The notes under the pieces were generated by a model, which did not search any database, was not told where the DNA came from, and saw nothing but the letters and a program-made list of their open reading frames with translations. From positions 18,830 through 82,829 of the forward strand of contig DATDFQ010000001.1 in the NCBI GenBank assembly GCA_036522515.1: a stretch of DNA of 64,000 bases, written 5' to 3'. The DNA is from Bacteroidota bacterium (GTDB taxonomy: Bacteria; Bacteroidota; Ignavibacteria; UBA10030; SZUA-254). Shown here one piece after another: positions 44,308 to 53,203 of the stretch. Positions within the stretch are counted from its first letter, which is position 1. Every line of letters starts with the position of its first letter. A program made the position numbers and the translations under genes.

Positions 44308-44583
44308 ATGCCGAAATATGTGATCGAGCGCGAAATCCCCGGAGCAGGCAAAATGTCTGCACAGGATCTCCAGGGAATTGCGAAAAAGTCCTGCGGTGTG
44401 TTAGGCCAAATGGGCCCGAGAATTCAGTGGCTCCATAGCTATGTTGTCGACGATAAAATCTATTGCGTGTATATCGCCCCGAATGAGAAGATGGTGCGGG
44501 ATCACGCCACCGCGGGTGGATTTCCCGCGAACAGGGTCTCCGAAGTCATGGCCATCATCGATCCGGTCACCGGCGGAGCCTGA
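44308..44583 (+). CDS. DUF4242 family small protein
   Basis: 91 residues, with AAAGGAG before the ATG. It matches the DUF4242 ferredoxin-like fold (MPKYVIEREIPGAG...HSYVVDDKIYCVYIAPNE...HATAGGFPANRV). Family members are annotated as possible nickel-binding proteins. Cys29 and Cys53 are present, but a metal site cannot be shown. It lies between the peptidase and haloperoxidase genes with about 100 bp before it. Confidence 0.88.
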   Translation: MPKYVIEREIPGAGKMSAQDLQGIAKKSCGVLGQMGPRIQWLHSYVVDDKIYCVYIAPNEKMVRDHATAGGFPANRVSEVMAIIDPVTGGA

Positions 44584-44655
44584 GCGATCGGAAGCATTTT
44601 CTACGTGCTGAACGCCCCGGCCGCTCCGGGAAGAGAGAAATACGAAGGGATGAAA

Positions 44656-46920
44656 ATGGGTGCCGACCGGCGTCCGGTGACATCGCGCTGTTTAAGGGGG
44701 AGAGCACAGGTTCTGTTGCTCTCCCTCGCTCTTTTTGGCATCGCCGGGCCCGTTCGGGCGCAGCATTCCGTTGCGCGCCAGTGGAACGAAGTGCTGATTG
44801 CCGCGATCAGGCAGGACCTCGCCAGGCCGACGGTTCACGCCCGCAATCTCTTTCACACCTCGATCGCGATGTACGACGCCTGGGCGGTCTACGATACGCT
44901 CGCTCAGACCTATTTTCTTGGAAAAACCGTCGGGGGATTCACCTGTCCCTTTGCGGGCATCGCCCCTCCCGTCGATCTGCATGCCGCGAGGGAACAGGCC
45001 ATCAGCTACGCGACCTATCGTTTTCTTACGCACCGGTTCAGCAAGTCCCCCGGGGCCGTGCAGTCATTGCACCGTTTTGATTCCTTGATGATCAGACTCG
45101 GGTATGACACATCGTTCGCCTCCACAGACTACTCGAACGGTTCTCCTGCCGCGTTGGGCAACTACCTCGGGCAACAACTGATCGCCTACGGGCTGCAGGA
45201 TGGCGCCAACGAAGCAAACGGCTACGCCAACACACACTATACGCCGGTCAACCCGCCTCTCGCTCCGATCCTTCCCGGCGACTCGAGCCTCATCGACCCA
45301 AACCGCTGGCAGCCACTCACCCTCAAGGTGATCATTGATCAGGCCGGAAACGTCATCCCCGGAGATACCACCAAGTTTCTCAGTCCGGAATGGGGGCAGG
45401 TGACTCCGTTCGCCCTCAAGGCCTCGGACAAGATAACGTATAACCGGGGCGGTTTTGATTATCAGGTCTATCACGATCCGGGGCCGCCCGCCTATATCGA
45501 CACGCTGGATCCTGAAGGCGTCCTGACCCAGGCTTATAAATGGGCGTTCTCGCTGGTGGCGGTCTGGTCGGGTCAACTCGACGCGACAGACACCACCATG
45601 TGGGACATCTCGCCTGCCTCCATCGGGAACGTGCAGGATCTTCCGCAGACACTGACCGATCTCAAGAACTTCTACAAGCTGCAAGAAGGCGGCGATATCG
45701 GAACCGGCCGCACCCTGAATCCGCGCACCGGCCAGCCGTACCAGCCGCAATATGTCCCGCGCGGAGATTATACTCGCGTCCTTGCCGAGTTCTGGGCGGA
45801 TGGCCCCACCTCGGAAACCCCGCCCGGGCATTGGTTCACGATTTTGAACTATGTCGACGATCATCCGTTGTTCCAGAAGCGCTTCCGGGGACAGGGGCCC
45901 GTTCTGGAAGACCTCGAGTGGGATGTGAAGTCGTATTTCGCGCTCGGCGGTGCGGTGCACGACGCCGCGATCGTCGCTTGGGGGATCAAGGGCTGGTATG
46001 ATTATGTGCGGCCCATCTCGGCGATCCGCTGGATGGCGGATCACGGGCAGTGCAGCGATACGTCGCTACCAAGTTACTCACCGGCGGGAATTCCGCTCGT
46101 TCCAGGATACATCGAACTTGTCCAACACGGAGACTCTCTGGCGGGGGTGAATGACGTGAACGTGGGCAAAATCAAACTACATGCCTGGAGGGGACCCGAT
46201 TCCACCAAGAACCCCAGGACAGATGTGATCGGGGTCGGCTGGATACTCGCGAAACGCTGGTGGCCGTATCAAAGGCCGACATTTGTGACCCCGCCGTTTG
46301 CAGGGTATGTCTCGGGACACTCCACCTACTCCCGGGCCGCGTCGGAGTTGATGACTCTCCTTACAGGCGATGAGTACTTTCCCGGCGGCATGGCAGAATT
46401 TCTGGCGCCGAGGAATGAATTTTTGGTCTTCGAAGACGGGCCGAGTGTCGATGTGATGCTCCAGTGGGCGACCTATCGCGACGCATCCGATCAGTGCAGT
46501 CTCTCCAGGATCTGGGGCGGTATTCACCCGCCGATCGACGATATGCCCGGCCGGATTCTCGGTAAGACTGTCGGGATCGACGCTTTTCAGCATGCGGAGC
46601 TTTACTTTAACGGTCAGATCACTGGCGTCAAGGAGGCTCCCTCGAATTCCGGCAAGCATCCGGTCCCCTGGACGCTTCTCTATCCGAATCCGGTGAGCGC
46701 GGGGAAGTCCGTGACCGTTCAGTTCAATCTCCCGGCGACGGATGTCGTACTGAACCTGTACAACATCCTCGGGCAGACGGTGCAGACCAGGACCCTCCCG
46801 TCCGTCGGAGTCCGTCAGGCGATTACGCTGAATACGAGCGCGCTCGCTTCGGGGACGTATATGTTGCGTGTGACGGGAAAGAACCGGATCTCGACCGACA
46901 GGATCTACATCGTCCGGTAA
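44656..46920 (+). CDS. Secreted vanadium-dependent haloperoxidase/PAP2-like protein with sorting domain
   Basis: 754 residues from ATG 44656, which has AAGGG at the right distance. ATG 44650 and GTG 44605 are in frame upstream. A signal peptide (VLLLSLALFGIAGPVRA) follows a basic N-terminus. The chain resembles secreted vanadium haloperoxidases and PAP2 relatives. The phosphate/vanadate-binding set is visible as KRWWPYQRP, GYVSGHSTYSRA and SRIWGGIHPPID. The last 80 residues are a type IX sorting domain of the YPNPVSAGKSVTV type. It would oxidise halides with peroxide or act as a phosphatase outside the cell; which one cannot be told here. Confidence 0.88.
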   Translation: MGADRRPVTSRCLRGRAQVLLLSLALFGIAGPVRAQHSVARQWNEVLIAAIRQDLARPTVHARNLFHTSIAMYDAWAVYDTLAQTYFLGKTVGGFTCPFAGIAPPVDLHAAREQAISYATYRFLTHRFSKSPGAVQSLHRFDSLMIRLGYDTSFASTDYSNGSPAALGNYLGQQLIAYGLQDGANEANGYANTHYTPVNPPLAPILPGDSSLIDPNRWQPLTLKVIIDQAGNVIPGDTTKFLSPEWGQVTPFALKASDKITYNRGGFDYQVYHDPGPPAYIDTLDPEGVLTQAYKWAFSLVAVWSGQLDATDTTMWDISPASIGNVQDLPQTLTDLKNFYKLQEGGDIGTGRTLNPRTGQPYQPQYVPRGDYTRVLAEFWADGPTSETPPGHWFTILNYVDDHPLFQKRFRGQGPVLEDLEWDVKSYFALGGAVHDAAIVAWGIKGWYDYVRPISAIRWMADHGQCSDTSLPSYSPAGIPLVPGYIELVQHGDSLAGVNDVNVGKIKLHAWRGPDSTKNPRTDVIGVGWILAKRWWPYQRPTFVTPPFAGYVSGHSTYSRAASELMTLLTGDEYFPGGMAEFLAPRNEFLVFEDGPSVDVMLQWATYRDASDQCSLSRIWGGIHPPIDDMPGRILGKTVGIDAFQHAELYFNGQITGVKEAPSNSGKHPVPWTLLYPNPVSAGKSVTVQFNLPATDVVLNLYNILGQTVQTRTLPSVGVRQAITLNTSALASGTYMLRVTGKNRISTDRIYIVR

Positions 46921-46953
46921 CCAATCAGACCACCGGGATAGAAGGGACTTGAC

Positions 46954-47397
46954 GTGGGACAATTAGAGTTGGGAAAGCAGTTTCAGCTACCACTTTTGTT
47001 CTTCGTGCTCCTTGGCTGCAGCGGAGCGGTAGAAACGGTCGATATCTCACACAGAACGAGAGTCTACCAGGCCGACTACCAGAAAGTACTCAAGGCCGTG
47101 GTCGATTATTGTAAGGAGAGCGGGTTCCCCGTCTCAACGGCGGACAAAGAATCAGGCCGGGTCGACACCGGCTACAGAATCAATGAAGGACTCGGGATGC
47201 CGATCGTCGTTCAATCGAGGGCGAAGCTGAGTTTTTCGCTCGAGAAGCTTTCAGATTCCGAAACAAAGGTGGTCGGAAGCGTCTCGATCGAGAAGGAAAT
47301 CCATGGCGAATGGAGTCACGTCGACATCGGCGAAACCCCGGCAAGGGATGTTTACTACGAGATACTGACCGGGATTCAAACGAAACTCTCACAGTAG
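46954..47397 (+). CDS. Putative lipoprotein, function unknown
   Basis: 147 residues. GTG start with AGAAGGGA 9 bases upstream. The signal ends at a good lipobox (FVLLGC, Cys22). The mature part (YQKVLKAVVDYCKESGFPV...RVDTGYRIN...KLSFSLEKLSDSETKVVGSVSI) has an alpha/beta pattern that recalls BamC- or DUF-type lipoproteins with a helix-grip fold (inference). It sits 34 bp after the haloperoxidase and 17 bp before another lipoprotein, so probably in one transcript. Confidence 0.8.
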   Translation: MGQLELGKQFQLPLLFFVLLGCSGAVETVDISHRTRVYQADYQKVLKAVVDYCKESGFPVSTADKESGRVDTGYRINEGLGMPIVVQSRAKLSFSLEKLSDSETKVVGSVSIEKEIHGEWSHVDIGETPARDVYYEILTGIQTKLSQ

Positions 47398-47413
47398 TCA
47401 CAATACAGTCCTT

Positions 47414-47797
47414 ATGAAACTATCGTCTCTGTTGATCTTGCTCTGCTCGGCAGTCGCGCTCAACTGCGGAAGCCAGCAGAGTCTTAGCGTCCGGACGCTT
47501 CCCTCGGGAAAGATGGTGAAAGTCATCGGCATCGGCCCGGTTACCTTCGGGGACGGGACGACGAGCATCATGTTGCAATACCTGACCGACTTCGGGATCG
47601 CCGACAGCTTGAGGGTCCGAATGGAAGTGGAGGAAATCTGGCAGGAATTCAGGAAGGATGCAGAAAAAGCTCAAACAAGTGTTGCAATCATCAGCGCGTG
47701 CGAAGACCCGAGCGGGTCCGCGATCGAGAGGGGAAAAGCATTCAACTTCGTTTTTCAGAAAGGTTCGGACGGAGAGTGGAAGATGGTGAACAAGTAG
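47414..47797 (+). CDS. Putative lipoprotein, function unknown
   Basis: 127 residues. The ATG starts 17 bp after the previous stop, without a clear ribosome site. The signal peptide ends at VALNC, a weak lipobox. The mature domain (KVIGIGPVTFGDGTTSIMLQYLTDFGIADSLRVRMEVEEIWQEF) is a compact alpha/beta chain without a recognised family. Likely the second of a lipoprotein pair. Confidence 0.75.
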   Translation: MKLSSLLILLCSAVALNCGSQQSLSVRTLPSGKMVKVIGIGPVTFGDGTTSIMLQYLTDFGIADSLRVRMEVEEIWQEFRKDAEKAQTSVAIISACEDPSGSAIERGKAFNFVFQKGSDGEWKMVNK

Positions 47798-47836
47798 GTG
47801 GGTCTCCGGCCGAGCGTGTTGAGGTGTCATTAGAAT

Positions 47837-48325
47837 ATGAGATTTGTCGCGATCGATTTTGAGACTGCCGATTTTGGACCCGATAGCGCCTGCGCCGTAG
47901 GGCTTGTCACGGTCGAAGAGGGGGTGATCGTCGAAAAAAAATCGTTTCTCATCAAACCCCCGCGGGAGAATTTCTATTTTTCCTATCTCCACGGGATCAC
48001 CTGGGAGGATGTGAAAGAGGAGCCGACCTTCGGAGAACTGTGGCCGCAGTTCAAGAAGGTGATCCGCGGGGCGGAATTTCTCGTCGCCCATAACGCGTCG
48101 TTCGACAAGGGGGTGCTCCATGCGTGCTGTGCGACGTACGGCGTCACCCCGCCCGCGCTTCCGTTTCAGTGCACGATGTGGCTCGCCCGCCGCCTCTGGA
48201 GCCTTTACCCGACGAACCTACCCGCTGTTTGCCGGCATTTCGATATTCCGCTCAACCATCATGACGCGGCTTCCGACACCGAGGCGTGCGCCCGCATCAT
48301 GATTCACGCTCTACGGTCGATGTGA
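47837..48325 (+). CDS. DEDDh 3'-5' exonuclease, DnaQ (Pol III epsilon)-like
   Basis: 162 residues, with GAGGTG before the ATG. All exonuclease motifs are present: Asp7 and Glu9 in AIDFET (ExoI), Asp90 in AHNASFDKG (ExoII) and His142...Asp147 in HHDAASDTEA (ExoIII, DEDDh type). The protein is a stand-alone catalytic domain with no polymerase-binding tail, so it may act in repair or RNA/DNA trimming rather than replication proofreading. Cytoplasmic. Confidence 0.93.
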   Translation: MRFVAIDFETADFGPDSACAVGLVTVEEGVIVEKKSFLIKPPRENFYFSYLHGITWEDVKEEPTFGELWPQFKKVIRGAEFLVAHNASFDKGVLHACCATYGVTPPALPFQCTMWLARRLWSLYPTNLPAVCRHFDIPLNHHDAASDTEACARIMIHALRSM

Positions 48326-48367
48326 ACCGGAATTTCTGACAACCAAAACTTGAGGAGGATACAATCG

Positions 48368-48994
48368 ATGAAGAAGATAGTCCGATGGCTTTCATTTTCT
48401 GTGCTCCTGGTGGTTCTGTTGCTCTGCCTTCAAACGAGAGCATTCCCTCAGGTCCGGGTGGGCGGAGAGGCGGGAATCAACATCGCGACGCTTTCGGTTT
48501 CTCTGAATGATTTCTACTGGGACGATTCGAGGGTTTCCTCCTACGTAGGGCCGGCCTTCGGCGGAATAGTGCAGGCCGATCTGACAAGTCTCCTGTTCCT
48601 CAGGATCGAACCGATGTATGTTCAAAAGGGGACGAAGCTGCGTATCGACTACAGCGTCTTTGCCGGTCCGCCTTTGAGTACCACGCAACCCCTCAAGCTC
48701 GAGTTTCTTGAATTGCCGGTTACTCTCGGCATTCAGTTCGGTGAGGGTGCTCTCAGGCCGCATTTGTTTGCAGGTCCCAATATCGGGTACATGCTGACAC
48801 GCGGATATAGCCGGATCGATTTCGCGCTCGATGCAGGCCTCGGCGGAGAATACGCGCTCTCCTCCGCATGTTCGATTCTCCTGGATGTCCGTTACTCTGC
48901 GGGACTCAATAATCTCAATTCCGAGGATCCGGGGGCTCCGGAACTCCGCTCCCGGGGCATTCAACCGATGGTCGGCCTGCTCTTCCGGCCCTGA
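48368..48994 (+). CDS. Outer-membrane beta-barrel protein
   Basis: 208 residues from ATG 48368, with GAGGAGGA upstream. The signal peptide is long and very hydrophobic (VLLVVLLLCLQTRAFPQ). The body VRVGGEAGINIATLS...GIVQADLTSLLFLRIEPMYVQKG...LEFLELPVTLGIQFG...GLLFRP is typical of the PorT/OMP_b-brl_2 group of small barrels common in Bacteroidota. Its role is unknown. Confidence 0.85.
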   Translation: MKKIVRWLSFSVLLVVLLLCLQTRAFPQVRVGGEAGINIATLSVSLNDFYWDDSRVSSYVGPAFGGIVQADLTSLLFLRIEPMYVQKGTKLRIDYSVFAGPPLSTTQPLKLEFLELPVTLGIQFGEGALRPHLFAGPNIGYMLTRGYSRIDFALDAGLGGEYALSSACSILLDVRYSAGLNNLNSEDPGAPELRSRGIQPMVGLLFRP

Positions 48995-49025
48995 GCAGAG
49001 TTTCCAGAGCGAAGGACTCTTACCG

Positions 49026-50021
49026 TTGAGCCATAGACAGGAGTTAAAGGGAGCTCTCATAGCCCTCGTCACAATTCTTGGTCTGACTCTCCTCTTCGTA
49101 CTTCTTCTCCCGGACCCTTCGGGAGATTATTCCCGTCTCGGCACTCCCCGATCAAGCGGCGATGCGGAGCCCGGCTATCCGATGAAATTCAGCGTCGGAT
49201 CCCTCGATCCCCGATTTGGAATCACCAGGGCGAGGTTCCTCAAACTGATAGGAGAAGCGGGGTCGGTGTGGGAGAGGCCGGTGGGTCTCGAGCTCTTCCG
49301 GTATGACTCGTCCGCTCCGTTTAGAATAGAAATGGTTTTTGACGCGAGACAACAGCGAAGGATCGAGGAGAGAATGATGAGGGGGAAGATCAGCCTGACG
49401 GGAAAGTCCTTCGACAACCTGAGGGATGAATATGATTCGAAGGTTGTGGTGGTGAAAGAGCTGGAAAGCAAGTATTCCGGGGACCTGTCGGCTTGCGAGC
49501 AGAAGGTTGAGGCGCACAATCGCAAGGTCGCGCGCTGGAACGAATCCGGAGGGGCGCCGAAGGAGGTCTATTCGGAGCTCAATGCGGAGGAGGTCGAGCT
49601 CAACAAGTTTCACGCAAACCTGGAACGGGAGCGTATCGCGCTGAACGTTGCGATATCGGAAGCGACCGCTCTGTCGGACGCCATCAATAAGCTGGTCACC
49701 CAATATAACCTCCAAATCGAGAACTACAACGGGCGGTTTGTATCCGTGCGGGAGTTCGAGAAGGGCCAGTTCAACGGGAGCGAAATCAATATCTATGAAT
49801 ATGAAGAAGAGGTGGACCTGAGGGCTGCCCTGGCTCACGAACTCGGCCACGCTCTCGGGTTCGGACATGTCGAAGACTCGACGTCGATCATGTTCTATAA
49901 ATTGGAGAAGCAGGATCTGGCCCACCTCAGCCTCAAGGCGGGGGATATGCGTCTCCTGGAAGACAAATTTCCCGGCGCGCATTTGTCCCTCCCGAGGGCT
50001 GCGAGTCAAACCGGCAAGTAG
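49026..50021 (+). CDS. Membrane-anchored matrixin-family metalloprotease with coiled-coil insertion
   Basis: 331 residues from a TTG at 49026, which places a TM helix (IALVTILGLTLLFVLLL) at residues 9-26. The frame stays open upstream into the barrel gene, but that stretch is not protein-like. Residues 50-100 have an N-terminal zincin strand region. Residues 130-235 are charged coiled coil (YDSKVVVVKELESKYSG...LNKFHANLERERIALN). The metzincin zinc motif HELGHALGFGH and the Met-turn SIM follow at about 277-295. The peptidase is exposed to the periplasm. The coiled coil between the protease halves is unusual and could be a sensor or inhibitor (inference). Confidence 0.85.
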   Translation: MSHRQELKGALIALVTILGLTLLFVLLLPDPSGDYSRLGTPRSSGDAEPGYPMKFSVGSLDPRFGITRARFLKLIGEAGSVWERPVGLELFRYDSSAPFRIEMVFDARQQRRIEERMMRGKISLTGKSFDNLRDEYDSKVVVVKELESKYSGDLSACEQKVEAHNRKVARWNESGGAPKEVYSELNAEEVELNKFHANLERERIALNVAISEATALSDAINKLVTQYNLQIENYNGRFVSVREFEKGQFNGSEINIYEYEEEVDLRAALAHELGHALGFGHVEDSTSIMFYKLEKQDLAHLSLKAGDMRLLEDKFPGAHLSLPRAASQTGK

Positions 50022-50025
50022 CAGT

Positions 50026-50056
50026 TTGAAAGTCCTTCTCCTTTTCGTTACTTTGA
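50026..50056 (+). promoter_or_regulatory. Promoter for methyltransferase-like gene, possible leaderless transcript
   Basis: TTGAAA (50026-50031), 17 bp, TACTTTGA (50049-50056). The ATG at 50064 is only 7 bases after the -10, so the RNA would start at or next to the start codon. Confidence 0.7.
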
Positions 50057-50063
50057 GAGTATT

Positions 50064-50501
50064 ATGAATGCCAAGACGATGTCGCTGGTCGCCGTGGCGA
50101 TCGCTGTCGCCGGTGTGGTTTTCCTGGCTTTCAAGGACTATCTGATTTCTTCCAACCCTCTCGGACTTTCAATTCAAGGCCTCGCGTTTGGCCTGATGCT
50201 CTGGGCGCGCGTTACGTTTGGCAGGCGTAGCTTCCATGCCGGAGCCAATCCGACGGAAGGAGAGATGGTCACGCGAGGTCCCTACCGTTACCTGCGGCAT
50301 CCTATCTATGCGGCCGCTACGTACTTCATCCTGGCAGGCGTCTTCTCTCACCGGTCGGCAGACGCGATCGCCGTTGCGGTCCTCGTTGTCCTTTGCCTGG
50401 TTGTGAGAATTCTCCTCGAAGAACAGTTCCTCAAAGCCGCGTATCCTGACTATGTGGAGTATTCCGGAAGGACCAAGAGAATAATCCCCTTTGTGTTCTG
50501 A
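50064..50501 (+). CDS. Isoprenylcysteine carboxyl methyltransferase-like membrane protein (copy 1)
   Basis: 145 residues with four hydrophobic segments. The conserved GPYRYLRHPIYAA and LLEEQFLKAAYPDYVEYSGRTKRIIP motifs place it in the ICMT/PEMT fold, where a membrane-embedded site uses S-adenosylmethionine. Bacterial substrates are mostly unknown. No ribosome site precedes the ATG; the promoter is almost in contact with it. A YjdI-type ferredoxin follows 24 bp downstream and may be co-transcribed. Confidence 0.88.
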   Translation: MNAKTMSLVAVAIAVAGVVFLAFKDYLISSNPLGLSIQGLAFGLMLWARVTFGRRSFHAGANPTEGEMVTRGPYRYLRHPIYAAATYFILAGVFSHRSADAIAVAVLVVLCLVVRILLEEQFLKAAYPDYVEYSGRTKRIIPFVF

Positions 50502-50525
50502 TGGAATTTATGAAAAGGATATCCT

Positions 50526-50774
50526 ATGCGAGAGATAACCAAGAAATACTCGAACGGGGAGGTGACGATAGTCTGGAAGCCGCACCTGTGCTGGCATTCC
50601 GGTAAATGTGTCTTTGGGTTGCCGGCTGTATTTGACGTAAACCGAAGGCCCTGGATCGATCCGATGGGTGCGACGACGGAAGAGATTATCAATCAGGTCG
50701 AACAATGTCCCTCGAAGGCATTGTCGTACCTGGTCGATATGAAGCAGAAAGAGGTCGAACAACCCTCAAAATAA
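50526..50774 (+). CDS. YjdI-type (4Fe-4S) mono-cluster protein
   Basis: 82 residues. Matches the Fer4_19/YjdI family: VTIVWKPHLCWHSGKCVFGLP gives Cys22 and Cys28, and VEQCPSKALSY gives a further Cys near residue 61, typical of a small Fe-S domain. Probably an electron carrier or sensor in the cytoplasm. It lies 24 bp after the methyltransferase-like gene; AAAAGGATATCCT precedes the ATG. Confidence 0.9.
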   Translation: MREITKKYSNGEVTIVWKPHLCWHSGKCVFGLPAVFDVNRRPWIDPMGATTEEIINQVEQCPSKALSYLVDMKQKEVEQPSK

Positions 50775-51025
50775 ATGGGAGAAAGCAGGATTCTGCTCCC
50801 CGGGCTGAAACGGGTAAATCGACCCGGCATTGATCCACGTCAAGGCTCATCCGGAAAATTTTTCCTAACATAGACTGTGTGCGAATAGAAGACCCCGGTT
50901 CTTGACATCCAAGTCCTCGTGGTAATCGGGGTTCCGCACTTCAACGATTTATTTCTCTCCAATTGTCCCGGTTCAAAATGTGTTTATCCTTTAAATGCAG
51001 GAGTACCAACAGACGAGTCCGTGGA

Positions 51026-52921
51026 ATGAGACCCGGCGTTGTTGGATTATTGATTCTCCTGATTTCAGTATCTTGCCTTTCCCAGACCCAGCATGTGGTA
51101 GCGGTCCCTGCTTCTGATGGAATTCTGCTTGATGCAACGTATTATGTGCCCTCGACATCTCCACCGCGTTCCGGATATCCTGCGATTATTTTCATTCATG
51201 GTTTTGCCATGAGCAAGGCCGAGACGGACGCCTCTGCCCAAATCTACGCCCGGATGGGGTACCTGACCTTTACCTATTCCGTGCGCGGGCACGGAAACTC
51301 CCAGGGGTTTTCGACGATCATGTCGTGGAAGGAACGCGACGATTTAAAAACGGTCGTTACGTATGTCGGCAACTTGCCGGGTGTGAACGCTTCGGCAATC
51401 GGGCTTACGGGCGGATCACAGGGCGGGCTCCATGGGTTGTGGGCGGCGGCGGATGACCTCCCGGTAGCGGCGATCACCGCCGACGTGATCGGTCCGCATT
51501 GGGCCTCCGACATGCTTGCCAATGGCTGCTATCGCACCACGCTTGCCTATCTCCTTTCCGCGAACACGGTGCGTTTCGACCCGATCCGCGATTCGCTCCT
51601 CAATCACTTCATCGCGGATGACTACGACGGTTTTTACACAAGGTTTGTTCCTCCCCGCGACATCGACGCCCGGGCTTTCGAGCTTGCAAGAACGCCCCTG
51701 ATGATGTTCGGCAAATGGCAGGATCACTACTTCAGGGCGAACGAGGGGATCAACGCGTACGATGTGTACCGCGCGAGGAAGAATGCCGAAAAACTCTACA
51801 TCGGTACCGGGGGACATTATTCTGACGATGTGCCGTCGGAATGGAACTATCAGTTCGGTTGGATCACCAGCTGGTTTGATCAATTTCTCATGGGCAACAA
51901 CAACGGAATCCTGCGTCAACCCGATATCACGTATGCATACAGCGCGTTGCCGATGGATACGAACGGATATTTTACGTGGACACGGCGAACGTTGCCCGGC
52001 TGGCCTCCTGCAGGAATCACCCCCTTCAAATTCTATTTGTCGGCAAACGGTTCCCTGTCGCCCAACCCGCTTCCGGTTTCCAATGCGAGTCAGGTGCTCC
52101 TGAACGACTTCCGCGACCCGGACTATTCGATCTACTGGGCATACTGGGATGATTTTCAGGGCGAATGGTTCGATTCCTCATTTCACCGGCAGGCCCTCGT
52201 GTTCCAATCGGCCCCGTTGTCGGGGAATGTCGACTGGCTCGGCGTGCCGACGATGCATCTCTATGTCTCATCCGATGCGGACAAGTTTCCGGTCAACGCT
52301 CAGGTGTATGAAGTCGACCCCGCGGGCAACAAGTGTTTTGTCAACAGGATCAACTATGAGGGGAGAGGCAATCAGCCGGGCACCCTTCACGCCATCGACG
52401 CGGACGGAAATGCGCATGCGCACCGTTTCAAGGCAGGGAATTCAATCCGGATTGAACTGACGAATATTGATCAAACGAACAGAAAGCTGCTTGGATACTA
52501 TCCCTTCGTCGTCCCGGTCTTCCAGCGAAGCCATACAACGATCTATATGGATGCGGCTCATCCCAGTTACATCGAGTTGCCCATTCTTGCAGGGATTCCG
52601 CTGGGAGTACCAACTGCCGGTGGGAATCCGACCCCGGAGGAATTCAGCCTCGCTCAGAACTATCCAAATCCGTTCAATCCCACGACGACGATCTACTATT
52701 CGCTGGCGCATCGGGCGAAAGTGGTCGTCGATATTTATGACGTCCTCGGAAGACAGGTCGAGAGGCTGGTTGATCAAGTCCAGGATCCGGGTGAGAAGTC
52801 TGTCCGTTGGGACGCCTCCGGCTTCTCGGGCGGAATCTACCTCTACCGGCTGGAGGCAACAAGCGGCTCGGATCCGTCCAACACATTTACAAGTGTGAAG
52901 AAAATGGTGCTGATCAAGTAA
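51026..52921 (+). CDS. Secreted S15/CocE-type hydrolase with type IX sorting domain
   Basis: 631 residues from ATG 51026, chosen for the signal peptide (VVGLLILLISVSCLSQ). Residues 25-330 are an alpha/beta hydrolase of the X-Pro dipeptidyl-peptidase/CocE group. Nucleophile Ser131 lies in TGGSQGG; the RGHGNSQG loop and the His in GTGGHYSDD fit the acid/base positions. A jelly-roll domain follows (about 370-530). The last 85 residues are a Por sorting domain (AQNYPNPFNPTTTIYYSL...TSVKKMVLIK). It would act outside the cell on peptides or esters. Confidence 0.93.
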   Translation: MRPGVVGLLILLISVSCLSQTQHVVAVPASDGILLDATYYVPSTSPPRSGYPAIIFIHGFAMSKAETDASAQIYARMGYLTFTYSVRGHGNSQGFSTIMSWKERDDLKTVVTYVGNLPGVNASAIGLTGGSQGGLHGLWAAADDLPVAAITADVIGPHWASDMLANGCYRTTLAYLLSANTVRFDPIRDSLLNHFIADDYDGFYTRFVPPRDIDARAFELARTPLMMFGKWQDHYFRANEGINAYDVYRARKNAEKLYIGTGGHYSDDVPSEWNYQFGWITSWFDQFLMGNNNGILRQPDITYAYSALPMDTNGYFTWTRRTLPGWPPAGITPFKFYLSANGSLSPNPLPVSNASQVLLNDFRDPDYSIYWAYWDDFQGEWFDSSFHRQALVFQSAPLSGNVDWLGVPTMHLYVSSDADKFPVNAQVYEVDPAGNKCFVNRINYEGRGNQPGTLHAIDADGNAHAHRFKAGNSIRIELTNIDQTNRKLLGYYPFVVPVFQRSHTTIYMDAAHPSYIELPILAGIPLGVPTAGGNPTPEEFSLAQNYPNPFNPTTTIYYSLAHRAKVVVDIYDVLGRQVERLVDQVQDPGEKSVRWDASGFSGGIYLYRLEATSGSDPSNTFTSVKKMVLIK

Positions 52922-53065
52922 ACAGAATCCAATAGGTTCGCCCCGCCGAAGCAACACTTCTTTGATTAACCTACCTCAAAACTGTACCTCCGATTTACCT
53001 CGGAATTGAATCATAGGGGGGCGATAGAGTTCCTCGAGCGTCTCTTCCACTCTTTGGCACAATCC

Positions 53066-53200
53066 GGTACTGGCTGATTTTCGTTCACTTATCGTCCCGC
53101 GACCTGAAGGTCGCGGCTACCGATTCCTCGGGCTTGGTAGCCGCAGCCTTTAGGCTGCGGTCTTTTGGTTCGGCAGTCGAATTTCGGCCTCCCCCGACCA
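53066..53200. repeat. MITE-like palindromic element B3
   Basis: The left end GGTACTGGCTGATTTT (53066-53081) is identical to that of B2. The core palindromes CGCGACCTGAAGGTCGCG and CCGCAGCCTTTAGGCTGCGG are both present. The right end is diverged and lies just 4 bp from element A5. The preceding 140 bp after the S15 gene hold nothing recognised. Confidence 0.85.
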
Positions 53201-53203
53201 CTC

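Noticed and set aside
45064..46044. A 326-codon minus-strand frame inside the haloperoxidase-like gene
   Set aside because: It is antisense to a gene with conserved catalytic motifs; its Arg/Pro/Ile-rich translation is typical of shadow frames.
50902..50930. TTGACA at 50902 as a promoter for the S15 hydrolase
   Set aside because: No acceptable -10 box lies 17 bp downstream.
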